DNA of 64,000 bases from Nipponacmea schrenckii (lineage: Eukaryota; Mollusca; Gastropoda; Lottiidae): assembly GCA_030562195.1 (NCBI GenBank), contig CM060203.1:11732208-11796207 (forward strand). Direction: 5' to 3'. The notes under the pieces are model-generated. The model saw only the letters and a list, made by a program, of their open reading frames with translations, did no database searches and was not told where the DNA came from. Below are positions 36,102-47,543 of this stretch, one piece after another. Position 1 is the first letter of the stretch. Each line of letters starts with the position of its first letter. The translations under genes were made by a program, and so were the position numbers.

Positions 36102-37737
36102 TATTTATAATGTTTGGTAATCTCTTGTGTATGATTTTGGTTGTTAGCATTTTAATTCATGTCAAAAACTATGTCAAACTTAATTGATAAAACTTTCATT
36201 GTCCCTAAAAAACTCTCTTGAACACATTTAGGTCAAAGACTATTTGACAGTTAGAGCTAAAATATATAATACTGTATTTTTTTTTAACTACTTCACTATG
36301 AAAATGTTCCAGTTGTTATATTTTTGAATGTATGTGTGTTTGTTATAATTTGATTAAATGAAAACTGGCTATGAGATAGTGTTATAATTGTTATAGAATA
36401 TTATTATTGTCATGCATTATACAGTATTTGTTTGTTTTAAGATACTTAATTTGAAAATGATTACAGGAAAAATTTTGAGATTTTGTTATATTTTTGGCTA
36501 CAGTCTTTAAATGATATTTTTTTGTTATATGACGTAATTGGGACCAATCTAAGTTATGTTTAAGTGTTTCTGTATTTTTTTTTCAAATCCTGTCATTATT
36601 TTATTGTTACATCATTATATTTTGTGTTCATTGGGATGAGTGTATTCAATTTATTTAGGTTATTATCATTACAAGTATAGGCTTTTAAAAGATGATCTTC
36701 CTGTAGCACCTCTCAAGATAAAAGTTATCCTTATCTAATGTTAGAATTGCTAGATAAGATTGTTGAATAAAACAAGTAATTATATTAAGCTTACATTATC
36801 TGGATTTAAAACTTGTTCTGATAGTCATGTATATTAACATATCATTGAACAATATTCTTTCTCTTGTTAAAGATGTTTAAATTTTGGATTAGATTTAAAC
36901 AGAAATGTATTTTAATGAGAAATGTAATGGTTAGTAAAGACCAGAGCAATCTAAGTCCAGTGCTTCCCAAAACCTTTTGAACTTGATGTGTCCCTCTTTC
37001 TATGTTCACATCCTTGATAACACTTTTGCTCATCAAGGATGCTGAAAAACACTGCTATATACACAACTTTCAAATCTTATGATGTATCAAGCATAAATCC
37101 GGTTTGAAATCATGAATATTACCACGATTGATATTTAAAATAGTACTTTAATCAAACGTAAATATGTCATTCCACACAGTAATTAATTGTAATTAGATTA
37201 CACTGGTGTATAAAGATTACAAAAATATAAGATAATATCAAATTATAATGCATAAAAGTAATAGCAAATTTATACAAAAATATAAGTTATATCAAATAAG
37301 AAAGCATATAAAAATACAGAATAAAATATATAGTTAATTATATACGTCTATCATAAAAGTTTAGATGCAGATTATTGGTCAGAAAATCGGAATAAGAATA
37401 GATCGGAATTTAGTAGATGGGTCATAATAAATGAATGATAACTTATGTTATAGACTGATTAGTTAATATAAGGAATGATGATGGAATTGGTGCAGAGGTG
37501 TTTTATCCTTTAAGGAACTCTTTTGAGAATGTCTACCAGAAATAACGTTCCGACTCCTATGTTATGAACTCAGATCAAGACCTTAATTTTGTCCGAAAGT
37601 ATTCTAGACACTACTCTCAATTCGCCCGGAGTTATGAATTGCTTTCTGCCTCGGCACAGTGAAAATCAGTCCATCATGTGATATAGGAATATCTTATACT
37701 TGTCTGTAGTAAATAATCATGGATTATAAATTTTATA
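36102..37737. other. Convergent 3' flanks of PDIA4 and innexin 1
   Basis: Non-coding, with no repeat that I recognise. It probably includes the PDIA4 3' UTR up to about 36790 and an innexin 3' UTR on the other strand. Confidence 0.5.
36766..36771 (+). terminator. Possible PDIA4 polyadenylation signal AATAAA
   Basis: Canonical AATAAA about 665 bp after the PDIA4 stop, followed by T/G-containing sequence. Several other AT-rich variants lie nearer, so the real cleavage site is uncertain. Confidence 0.35.
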
Positions 37738-38914
37738 TCATGAAAGGTCTTCCCGCAGGAACAACTGCCTGAGTTCATGAATGATTTCAATGCTCGCTAC
37801 AGGACTCGTGTTCTTTTCTATCAAACGTATAATGAATATACCATCACATCCAAGGAAGCTTAAAAACTCGTGATCCGACTCTTCGGTTGATTGAACACAA
37901 AGTATGTCCACTTTCTCTTCAAATTTCATATTCAGGCGATTCTGAAGCCATTTTTGTCGTGAACAATAAAATGAGTGGTCCTTTATGGCCCAAAGCCAGC
38001 ATATCCCGTTAAAAATCATCAAGGCAAAGAGCAAAAACCACGTTAATAAGAAAATCTTTTCGATAAACAAATTCAAAGTCAACACGCATTGAACGGTGTA
38101 GGTTTGAACGTTCTGTAGTTGTCGAATACGAAAGTCACACAGAGTTACTCTTGGAAAATATGGCGATTCAGCCCGTTCTATTCCTTTGATAAAGGAATCA
38201 ATGACTTCAAATCCGTAAAGTGTATATTCTAATGCAAGTATTTTGTTCAATGCAAAGAAAATACCAAGGGTAACCCCAAAATAAATCAACTTAATGAATA
38301 CATAGAGTCCTGTGATGTAACTCTTAGTGTGTTTTCCCACACAGAAAATCATGAAAGATGACAAATGTGTGGCGATCTTTCTAAAAATCCTGAAATGTCC
38401 CACATTTAGCTTACTCGTTACCCTCAACCACCTGTAAATATTTCTTGCAATGTTTTTGTATTTTTCATAGTTTTTCATGTCAATATCAGCTTCGTCTGCT
38501 AAATGAACAAGTTCCCGAACACCCGCTCCGTTGACTCCGTTACTCATGTTCCACAAAACATTGGGAGCCTTAAAAGAAAATGCTAAAAATATCAATGCAA
38601 CAGGAACCCATGGATAATAATGAATTTGGTGTTGGTAGCGTTCCAGGTCGTTGTAAGGAATTGGTTCATCAGATGCTACGTAATATTTACCCTCAATCCA
38701 ACATAATGCTTCTGTGTAATTACATTGAGCTTCGCTGAACTGTGCTGGACACCAACAATCAATAGGATCACCAACGAATTCGTTAATACCAATTAAAGCG
38801 GCACACACGGCAAATACTGCTACAGCCCAAACATGGTTAAAGCGATCAGACAAAAAATCCGTATCTACATCAGCAAACAGCCCTTGAATGGGACCAACCA
38901 ATGTCTCTATACTC
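37738..38914 (-). CDS. Innexin, large 3' exon (copy 1)
   Basis: A single long exon of about 391 codons after an acceptor (tttttctag) at 38914. Innexins are four-pass membrane proteins that form gap junctions and hemichannels in invertebrates. Seen: SDRFNHVWAV at the start of TM1; first extracellular loop GDPIDCWCPAQF with further cysteines and an NYT glycosylation sequon; the family signature YYPWVPVALIFLAF at TM2; TM3 near YVFIKLIYFGVTLGIFF; second loop with CDF...VQC; TM4 near IFLLTWFLLFALMIF. There is no ATG at the expected N-terminus. The frame enters through the acceptor with one base completing a codon, so the initiating Met lies in an upstream exon that I could not find. About 60% similar by eye to the next gene. 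Confidence 0.9.
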
Positions 38915-39310
38915 CTAGAAAAAATTTAAATATTAAATGAGAGATGTGGATGAGACTTTGGGGTTGTCTATACAATTATTGAGGCTATAGTCGGTGATTG
39001 AGATACGAATGTCAGGATAATGTAAACAATTTTATCGCAGGACCCACGCTCGAACATATTGTAGAAATGACCATATATTTGAGTACATGTATATGTAGTT
39101 ACGCGAATCACACGAATTCTACCACCCGTTCATTTTAATTTTCGATGCATTGAACACATTATTGTTTGGATTAGAAGCCACATGTATAGTAGTATAAAAT
39201 AAGCATAATTACATTAAAACGGGCTATAAATCAAAATCTAAATTGAAAAAGAAAGCAAAATTAAGAAAGAAAATAGTTTTACCTCTTGAGAAAAGGGAAT
39301 AGAACACTAC

Positions 39311-40463
39311 CTATTCATGATGGAAGCGAAGGGTTTGTATATACTGTCCTACATCAGGGTTAGAACTGATACGTCCTCGTTTATAAAATAATCTCCATAA
39401 CTCCAAAATAATATCCGCAACGGTTAATTCGCTAGAATTATCTTCGATTAGTCGCAGGAGGAAAATTCCATCATTGCCTAAGAACATTATGAACTGTTCC
39501 TTTACCTCGTCATGACTTTTACGTCGCATTGCATCCATATGCGTTTTGATCCATTTCCGGCGAGAGCATGGGAGAGAGAATGCGTTCAGGGCACTCAACC
39601 AAGCAAACAAGTTAAGAATAGAGAGTGCCACCAGCCAAAACCATGTGAAAATAAATATTTTTTCGTTGAACAGATTGACTGAGAGTAAACACTGCACTGA
39701 GTAGGTTTGAATATTTTGAAGCTGTCTGATTTGAAAGTCGCATAAGGTGACTCTTGGAAACCGTGGCGACTCTACCAGCTCTTCTCCGTTAAGGAGATTA
39801 TCTAGAACTTCCCATCCATACATAGTATAATTCATTGCCAAGACTTTATTCAGGATAAATAGAAGAGTGACCGCAACACACAAGTAACAGAATTTAATTA
39901 GAATATAGAGACCTGTTATGAAACTCACTGTTCCTTGTCCAAAGCAAAAGCACATAAACGATGATAAGGTTTCAAACAGCTTGTAAAGTGTGCCATAGGA
40001 TAGCTTTCGGGAATGAAAAAGCCATTTATCCAGGTAATTGGCCACGAATTCAATTTTCAATCGTCTATCAGCGGCCATAGTAGATTCTTCAACTGTTTCA
40101 ATAACTTTTGATATGTTAACCCCAGTCATACTGTTAAACATATCCCAGATAAGGTTCGGAAGCTTAAAACATCCTGCTAGAAATACCAAGATCAGGGGCA
40201 CCCAGGGGTAATATTTGACCTCATCTTGACGTCTGGCTGACTCTTCCCATGGTACAGCCTGGTCATTGGGAATATAATAAGTGTCCTCAATCCAACAATA
40301 AGCTTCAGTGTAGTTACAATGGGAATCCGTGAATTCGGCGGGGCACCAGCAATGGATAGGGTCCCCGACGAACTGTTCCAAAACGACGATAATGGCGAAA
40401 ACAGAGAAAATGAAAACAGCCCAGATGTGGTTCAATCGATCAGTTATATAATCGTTTACTGGT
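39311..40463 (-). CDS. Innexin, large 3' exon (copy 2)
   Basis: Tandem paralogue, same strand, about 400 bp upstream of copy 1. The exon begins after tttttttctag at 40463 and reads PVNDYITDRLNHIWAV, then stays open for about 383 codons to a stop at 39311. First loop GDPIHCWCPAEF with an NYT sequon; signature YYPWVPLILVFLAG; LNKVLAMNYTMYGWEV; RVTCDF-like block VTLCDFQIRQLQNIQTYSVQ; TM4 IFIFTWFWLVALSILNLF. As in copy 1, the N-terminal codons come from an upstream exon joined in the same phase, so the intron predates the duplication. C-terminal tail about 85 residues. Function in a gap junction or hemichannel is known for the family; which tissue is unknown. Confidence 0.92.
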
Positions 40464-43400
40464 CTAGAAAAAAACCCTCCCGGAATGTCACCAAAAATAA
40501 GCGTAATCCTGAAAGTATAGTAAAGTAGAGGTACAAGCTAAGCGTTTTATAAGCAAAGCATATGTTATGTTACTGCTAACAATCTGTGATTGTCCACCTT
40601 TTAAAGAAAAAAACTATCTATATAAGGTTTATGTAAGTGTAATTTTGTGTTAACCAATTCTATATTGAAGTAACTAAATCATAGATAAATAATTATAGTT
40701 TTGCTACCTTGAATTTTCAATTACCATGTCTAATATTAGAGTTCATAATTTGAATTCTAAATTTTGTCACAAAGTCGAATATAAAGGTAATTATCGTGCT
40801 ACAAAGTCGAATATTAGAGTTACTTTTCCAGTAACGAAAGTTTAATAATAATTATAAGAGTTGATTGAAGAGTCGTTGGAATTTTTCACTAACGAAGTGG
40901 AAATTAAAATAACAAAGTTGAACTTTAAATTACAAGTCAGAGTTCAGATTTTTTTCAAAATTTACAACCTTTTATGATTTTCGAGTTACATTCGGGTCCG
41001 GTTTTAAATGTGCATAAAATATTTCGGTCTATTTATGCATTTTTAAATATATGGTATTTCATTTAAATCCTAAAATATTTACTGAGTAAACTCGTGCAAA
41101 TAACGTATTATAGCCTAGGAACGCTTATGGGGTAAAAACAGCATCTACAGAATTAATTAATTCTAACCATATTATAGAACTGAGCTCTTTGTTCTAACCT
41201 ATTACACAGACTACTAAAACTAATTGTTGTCTGTAGCTTTCTAATAAATGCCAATATGTAATATGTTAAATTGAAACCCGATCTCATTCCATACCTTCAG
41301 GTAACTTGATAATATTTTTTTTTTAAAGATTGCATCACTAAACAGCTGGGAAGAGGAATGTAGGCCAAACAGATGTTCAACAATTTCTTTATCTCTCTTG
41401 CTATTAAGGTGAAAATCTCATGATGCAGATGGAATTGATGTTTTTTAGAACAGAAAATTGAGAACAAATTTTAATGGAATAGTAGCGTGTACAGCGCTAA
41501 AATATAGCAATTTAAATGTTTTTTGTTGTCTTTTCTCCTTTTTTTTCTTATGAGCGAAGTTAGGGGAAAATTAGAAAAATCCCCCTTATATAATAAAGAT
41601 CGCCGAAATGTATAAATAGACCCCTCGTGAATTCCGTCTTAGCTGACAAGAGTTTTTGTCAGATTTCAGTGTAAATTATAGAGGGCTATCAAATTCTATT
41701 CGGAAATTTTTTCACATCTACGTTTTGTTATTTAAAGGTATAATAGGATATTAAGCGTTTTATTATTAACTACATGATTTTGTGGATTTGTCTGATTTTA
41801 GAAGGATTTTGAGGTATAATTATGTCCACTGATGGATATATACTGTTATTGGCCAAGTTTGACTGGAATTAAAATTTTATGCTCCTACTAAGACCTATGT
41901 GATACCTTTCATTAAAAAAACATTAAAAAAATATTCTGAATTATAAGGCATGAATTTTATATGAATTAAGTCTAATTATAAAGCTTACCAAATCGTATCA
42001 TTATTACAGTATAATAAATTTTCAAAAGATATTGGGCATTACCGATAGTCATTTTTTGTATAACCAAATCATAGTGAATTATATTAACTCAGAGTTATTC
42101 AGACCTTATAAAGTAAGCGATTTCAATTTAAGATTGCAATAACAAGTATATTGTCATATTCCAAAACAGATTTTACAGATATTACAGCGTCATTTCATTA
42201 CTTCTCGGAAGGTTTTTAACTCTATTATTAAGCTAACAATTGCAAAAATTTATATCGTATAGTCGTAAACACATGTATATAATTATTATATGGAATGAAA
42301 TCTTATGCAAACTAAGCTTATAGGTAGATATCTAAAGCCGATATTCCGACGTTATTTCATTTCTTCTTCGATTTTCTTTTACAATCAAGCTAATGTTATA
42401 TTGGTAGTTCCAGAATGAATGAAATAGCTATAGATTAATTGTTAAAGGCTAGGTAATTTTAGAACGCGGAAATATTTCCTCATATTAGACATGTTTCAAA
42501 ACTATAGGCCTACAAATTCTATGGGTAACTTTGTCCGTTTATCAGCAGTCGGTTCCAGGATAAATTTGCCACTATTTTAATGATTTCCTCTTATTCATCT
42601 TCCAGTATAGTTTTCTCTTCGCAAATGTATATTTTTCTTAATTCCATTGCATGTATATAATATGTGTATCATAATCTATTGTATTCCACCTATATTAAAT
42701 CATTCTGTTTTTGTAAATTGTATATCAGGAAAATGTTTAGACGAAAGCGTGTTCCATAAACCATTTCCTTTATAAATAAAATATGTTTACAAAAATATCA
42801 GTCTAAAGCGCTTATGAAAAAAAGCATAAATATTATATATTAACTAATATAGAAATCATAGATATGAAAGATATAATAGTACTTACATCTTGCATACGAT
42901 TTAATATCACCTTAGTTCAACAGATGTATTTCCTTCTGTTAACGTTTTGGTTTGAATTTAGTTTAAGTTACCATGCGCTTTGCTCTCAACTTTTGTACAG
43001 TATTATATATATTCAAGGTAAATACGTAGTTTGTTGCTTGTTTAGTTTCCTGGATTCGAAAGTATTATATTACGATATTATATATCTATTATAGCTAGCA
43101 TTGATTGATCTTAAAATATAATTGATACAAAGCCTATGTTTTGCTTTAAAGGTATATTTTATTAAAGTGTGTTTGAATGTATATTGTTGATAGACAAAAC
43201 TTTAAGAAAAAGCTTTATAAACAGTCATTTTATAAAAGATTGTAAATTTGATTCTTTTAAAAAAATACTTCCTCAAACTGAAGCAGCAAGCAAAAGATTA
43301 ATTAATGTTGCGCAACATTTCATTAAATCTTCATTAAATTCGTGGGCAATTTAAAACTAAAAGAAGTGTAAAAAGCTGATCTCAAAAGTAATACAGATAT

Positions 43401-43877
43401 CCAAAAGTGAGCGCTTACGGCTTGTTAAGATAATAGACCAATATATTAATATACGAATACATCAATATCTCTAGACAGATTGGGAAAGCAGAATGAAATA
43501 CTATTCAATGAATATTCGCCCAAAATAGATTTTACGCCCTAATCTTCAGTACCTTTATGGGCTAATGAAAACGGGCAACGCTATGCAGAGTGCAATGAGA
43601 AAATGTCAAGAAAGCGGCAAGAGCCTACTTTTTTTGTGATTTCCTACTGTCGACGGACCTTTAACGTATCATCGGTTTATATAATTATCCAATCCAAACG
43701 AATAGGCGCTTTTTCTACGTCAGTCCCTTATACTTGCATCACTGACAAGCTGAAACCGGGCTTGAAGGAGGGTCGATGGGACATTAAGTTGGTATACTGA
43801 TCTATTTAGTCTCGGATTTATAACCTCTGTTGGGTACGAAAGCTAATTTCTTTCCGATCTGACGCAAATTGTGCGAA
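40464..43877. other. Intergenic; innexin 5' exons and IPK promoter expected
   Basis: AT-rich with no coding exon I can support. The missing first exon of innexin copy 2 may lie here on the minus strand. A fragment of a TTAA-type inverted-repeat element is at about 41732-41880. The last 300 bp before the kinase ATG are somewhat GC-richer, as expected for a promoter. Confidence 0.45.
41732..41880. mobile_element. Diverged partial copy of the 61155-61620 element
   Basis: Begins tttaaaggtataatagg, like the terminal repeat of the 61155-61620 element. It continues with sequence matching the interior in inverted orientation (aagcgttttat.attaacta; tccactgatggatatatact). The other end is not found. 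Confidence 0.6.
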
Positions 43878-46800
43878 ATGACGGAAAAGCATATTGACCT
43901 GATTATTAAGTTTGGGGGGAGTTCAGTTACGAATAAAGACTGTATCGAGACTTTGAGGGTGTCTGCCTTAGAATGGTGCGCTGATTTAGTAAAGAAATGT
44001 TTGAAATCAGACAAAAAATGCATTATTGTTCACGGTGCTGGGTACGTATTTTGATAATGTACCGTATCCATTGAAAAATGGCGTTTACAAATACGTAACG
44101 AGTTGTAATAAATTCTTTAATAAGAATTAGGCTTCAAGGCCTTTTGACAGTTGAGCCAAAACATTGAAAGAACAAACAAATCAAATATAAAACACAAATT
44201 TAAAATGCACGCAATACATGTAAGAAAGTACATAAATTCACTGTAGGCTATATTTTAAGTACTCTGACCCTGGTACTAAACTTTCTATATTATGTTTTTT
44301 TCTCTTGCACAGATCATTTGGACATTATCAAGCTAAAGAATACCTTGTCTCTGGTGGATACAGTCATTTGCAAACTAAGTTTGAAAAGGATAAAGTGAGG
44401 TTGGGGTTTTCATTAACACGGCAATCAGTTCTGAAGGTGAATTTTGAAACATAATGTACAGTATTTTTTATTCCATTTATTTCATATTTTTGATGAACAT
44501 ATTATTTCATTATGTAACGGGGTTAAACCAAAGGACGGGAAACAGATATATACAGTTTATTTACAACAAAGTAGTAAGAACATTCCAGTTGTTTACAGTA
44601 ACATTGAACAGTTGAAATATATAAATCATATTATAAAAACTCTGAAATGAATAAATAAGGTATTGTTAGAGATTGAACTTTTATATAATATAATATAAAT
44701 TTAATGAACACTTATACTGCAGCTTTAAGATTTACTATTTACCATTTAATACTACATGTATTTACAATTTAATACTATTTACAATTAAACAAATCTTACC
44801 CTAATTCCTAGGAGTTTTACATAAATATTACACTTCTATATCCACAATATATAATACTATAAAAAATACTATAGAGACACTTTCTAGAGACACTTTCAAG
44901 GCTGCTGTCTTATGGAAAACATAAATGAAAAGTAACTCAGAAACAAACAACTGCCACCTATAGTAAGAAAACTACTCAATATTACTCATGATGAGTGAAA
45001 ACTAATTAAATTTAAACCAAACAGCCAACATGACATATGCCAACTGAGCAACCATAAATACCGGTATATACAGATAATCTATACAATAATTATTACACCA
45101 CTACAATTAGGGCATACATCACTGACTGGATATTGACATGCTTTTTTAAATGGATCACTCTGATTTTCTTACTATCATAAAACATCTTGCTTTAAATAGG
45201 GCCTACTGATTATATAAGATTCATTTTTTTTTTTAAACAGCTCAATGCAAGTGTTATAGAACATCTGCTGAAAGAGGGGATTCCTGCAGTTTCCTTGTCT
45301 GTGAGTAGAATTGTTCCATTAGTGTCTGAAAAATTGATAAACGCTACCAAGATGTACAAGCCAATAATTAGATGATAACAGCAAAGTAGACTACTCAGTA
45401 ACAGAACCACTCAAACTGTTAAAAACTGGCTACATATTGTTCCCCAATAGCTTTTGACAATGTACGAATGATAGGGTAAAAACCAACTTCGTAAAACACT
45501 GTCCTTACAATATAATAACCTCAACCACAATCTATATCTTCATATTTATAATAGATGAGTTATGTTGTGGAATAATTGATGGTGAAAATCTAAAATAGAA
45601 TAGCTAAATACACAAGGTTTCTGGACATACTGCAGATACAAGTCACTTCTTCTTTAAAGATTTGACTGTTTCTTTAATCCTGGGCTGGACACTACATCAA
45701 GCCCACTCACACAAAGGCCTAATATAATTTACTGCATGTTGCTCTTAAATAAGTAATAACTGAATTACAAGTATTTACATTGCAGCCATTATCAAGTTGG
45801 AAAACAGATAATAAAATAGTACAAGAAGATGGGTGTGAGAAGATAAAATATGTTTTAAATCAAGGATATTTGCCTGTGTTACATGGAGATGCTGTGTTTG
45901 ACCAGAGTTTAGGTTGTACCATTCTTAGTGGTGATACTATTATTGAGGTATGATTTAATCAATACTGAAATTATATATATGATGGACTTACTGCCCATTC
46001 ACTTGCTTTGATTCAGATAACAACTTTGGTTAAGAAGTCAAAAGTGTGGTCAAGAATAATTTAGACTTTAAGCTTGCAGTTTAAACTGGGTACATATTTT
46101 ACTGCAGCAATCTTATTCTCAAAATTATCTTGGCAAAAACCAACACAATTAAAAAAGTAAATATTTCACAAATATTTCATGTGTGCTCATTCTACAAAGT
46201 ACAATTCTTTACAGATTTTATTAATTTAATTTTGTCATTATGCCAGTGGGTATATTTTACCTTGCCTGGCCAGCTATCTTTATATCTTTCATTCTCAGAG
46301 AATTTGTAAAAAGTTTGACGTTCAAAAAGTGGTGTTTATATCAGACGTTGATGGTATTTTTGATAAACCTCCAAATGATTTAGGTGAGTGATATTCTTTT
46401 CACTAAAGTCAAAATGAATATAAGTTTTTTGTGCCATTACATTTCTGATTGATGCTCAGCTGGATTTTGGTAACATCAAATAAATGGTGGTTGTGACTTG
46501 TAAATTCTATTATCAGTGACCTTGATTAGATCATTTTTAACTTATCATTGCAGTATTCCAGTCAACACAGTTGTTAATGAATACAGATAGTTTTTAAATT
46601 CAATACCAAAGCTTTAGCAGCGAAAATCTATTAAGATAAATTTGTTAAACGTTCAAAAGATTTTTGTTGTTGATGTTTTTCAGATGCTAAACTTATAAAA
46701 GATATCCAAGTTAGCACAGAGGGAGAAATTTCTATGGATATCCAAACATCACAGTCTATAAATGATGTCACTGGAGGAATACGGCTTAAACTTCAAACTG

Positions 46801-46943
46801 CTGTTAATATTGTGAAAGCATCACCAAAAACATCGGTTTATATTTCTAAAGTTAGTTCCAATTCAACACAAGATATTTGTCTTGATGATTGCCCGGATGA
46901 AAAGTCATTTGTTGGTACCAAAATAAGCTTAAAGACATTATGA
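43878..46943 (+). CDS. IPK: Isopentenyl phosphate kinase
   Basis: Six exons: 43878-44041, 44313-44436, 45241-45300, 45786-45947, 46299-46383, 46684-46943. They sum to 855 nt (284 aa). It belongs to the amino acid kinase fold. IPK phosphorylates isopentenyl phosphate to isopentenyl diphosphate, the last step of the alternative mevalonate route known from archaea, and acts as a salvage step in plants and some animals. Seen: IIKFGGSSVTNKD at the N-terminus (archaeal IPKs have IKxGGS.IT.K), the HGAGSFGHYQAKEY motif with the catalytic His, LNASVIEHLLKEGIPAVSLS, the VLHGDAVFD block, ILSGDTIIE and FISDVDGIFDKPP. Near the end DVTGGIRLKLQTAVNI matches the DVTGGM..K block. No targeting peptide, so cytosol is likely. 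Nothing suggests recent bacterial transfer: it has five introns and local base composition. Confidence 0.93.
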
Positions 46944-47543
46944 CATTGTAACATTCCTAAATATCAATTTAATGACTCAGGATGGTGTTAATATGTGCAT
47001 TTATTTGAAAATTTATACATTTTATATGCTGAAGGGGGCTTGGATCCAAGAGCTTTGATGTAAGGTATTGAATTTACTTGCCAGACAGGTCTGGTAGGGT
47101 TCAGGAGTTTTATTCCTCTGTTTTCATCACACCTATAGTTTAAACTTTATGTGTTATTCAATGTTGACAACTCAGTAAGTGAAAATGTTTTGTGTTCTTT
47201 GTGCCACTGACTATAGTCAGTTGTTATCCTAGCATCTGGACTTTATTCCTGTCAGCCACCTCCATCACTTTCAGTGAACTCTGAACCATTAAGCAGTACT
47301 AAGCCAGAAATAAAAATTTTGTATAAAATATGTCTTGATAGTAAACACTGAATTTTATTCATAGATCTTACACAGAAATCTCCTTACACTTAATTAAGTT
47401 TATCTGAGTTAACATCACTTCTAGCTGTTGTCGAGGAGTATCTTGAACACCTAATGCAAATCCTCAACTGAGCTTTTTAACTATGTTCATACCCATACAG
47501 ATGAACACATTGTCAATATCCCTTTTTCACGGACTAGTTCAAG
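46944..47543. other. Convergent 3' flanks of IPK and METTL18
   Basis: 600 bp between the two stop codons, no coding potential. An AATAAA near 47309 could end the IPK transcript. Confidence 0.45.

Noticed and set aside
40319..40528. 69-codon plus-strand frame
   Set aside because: Antisense shadow of the innexin copy 2 coding exon.
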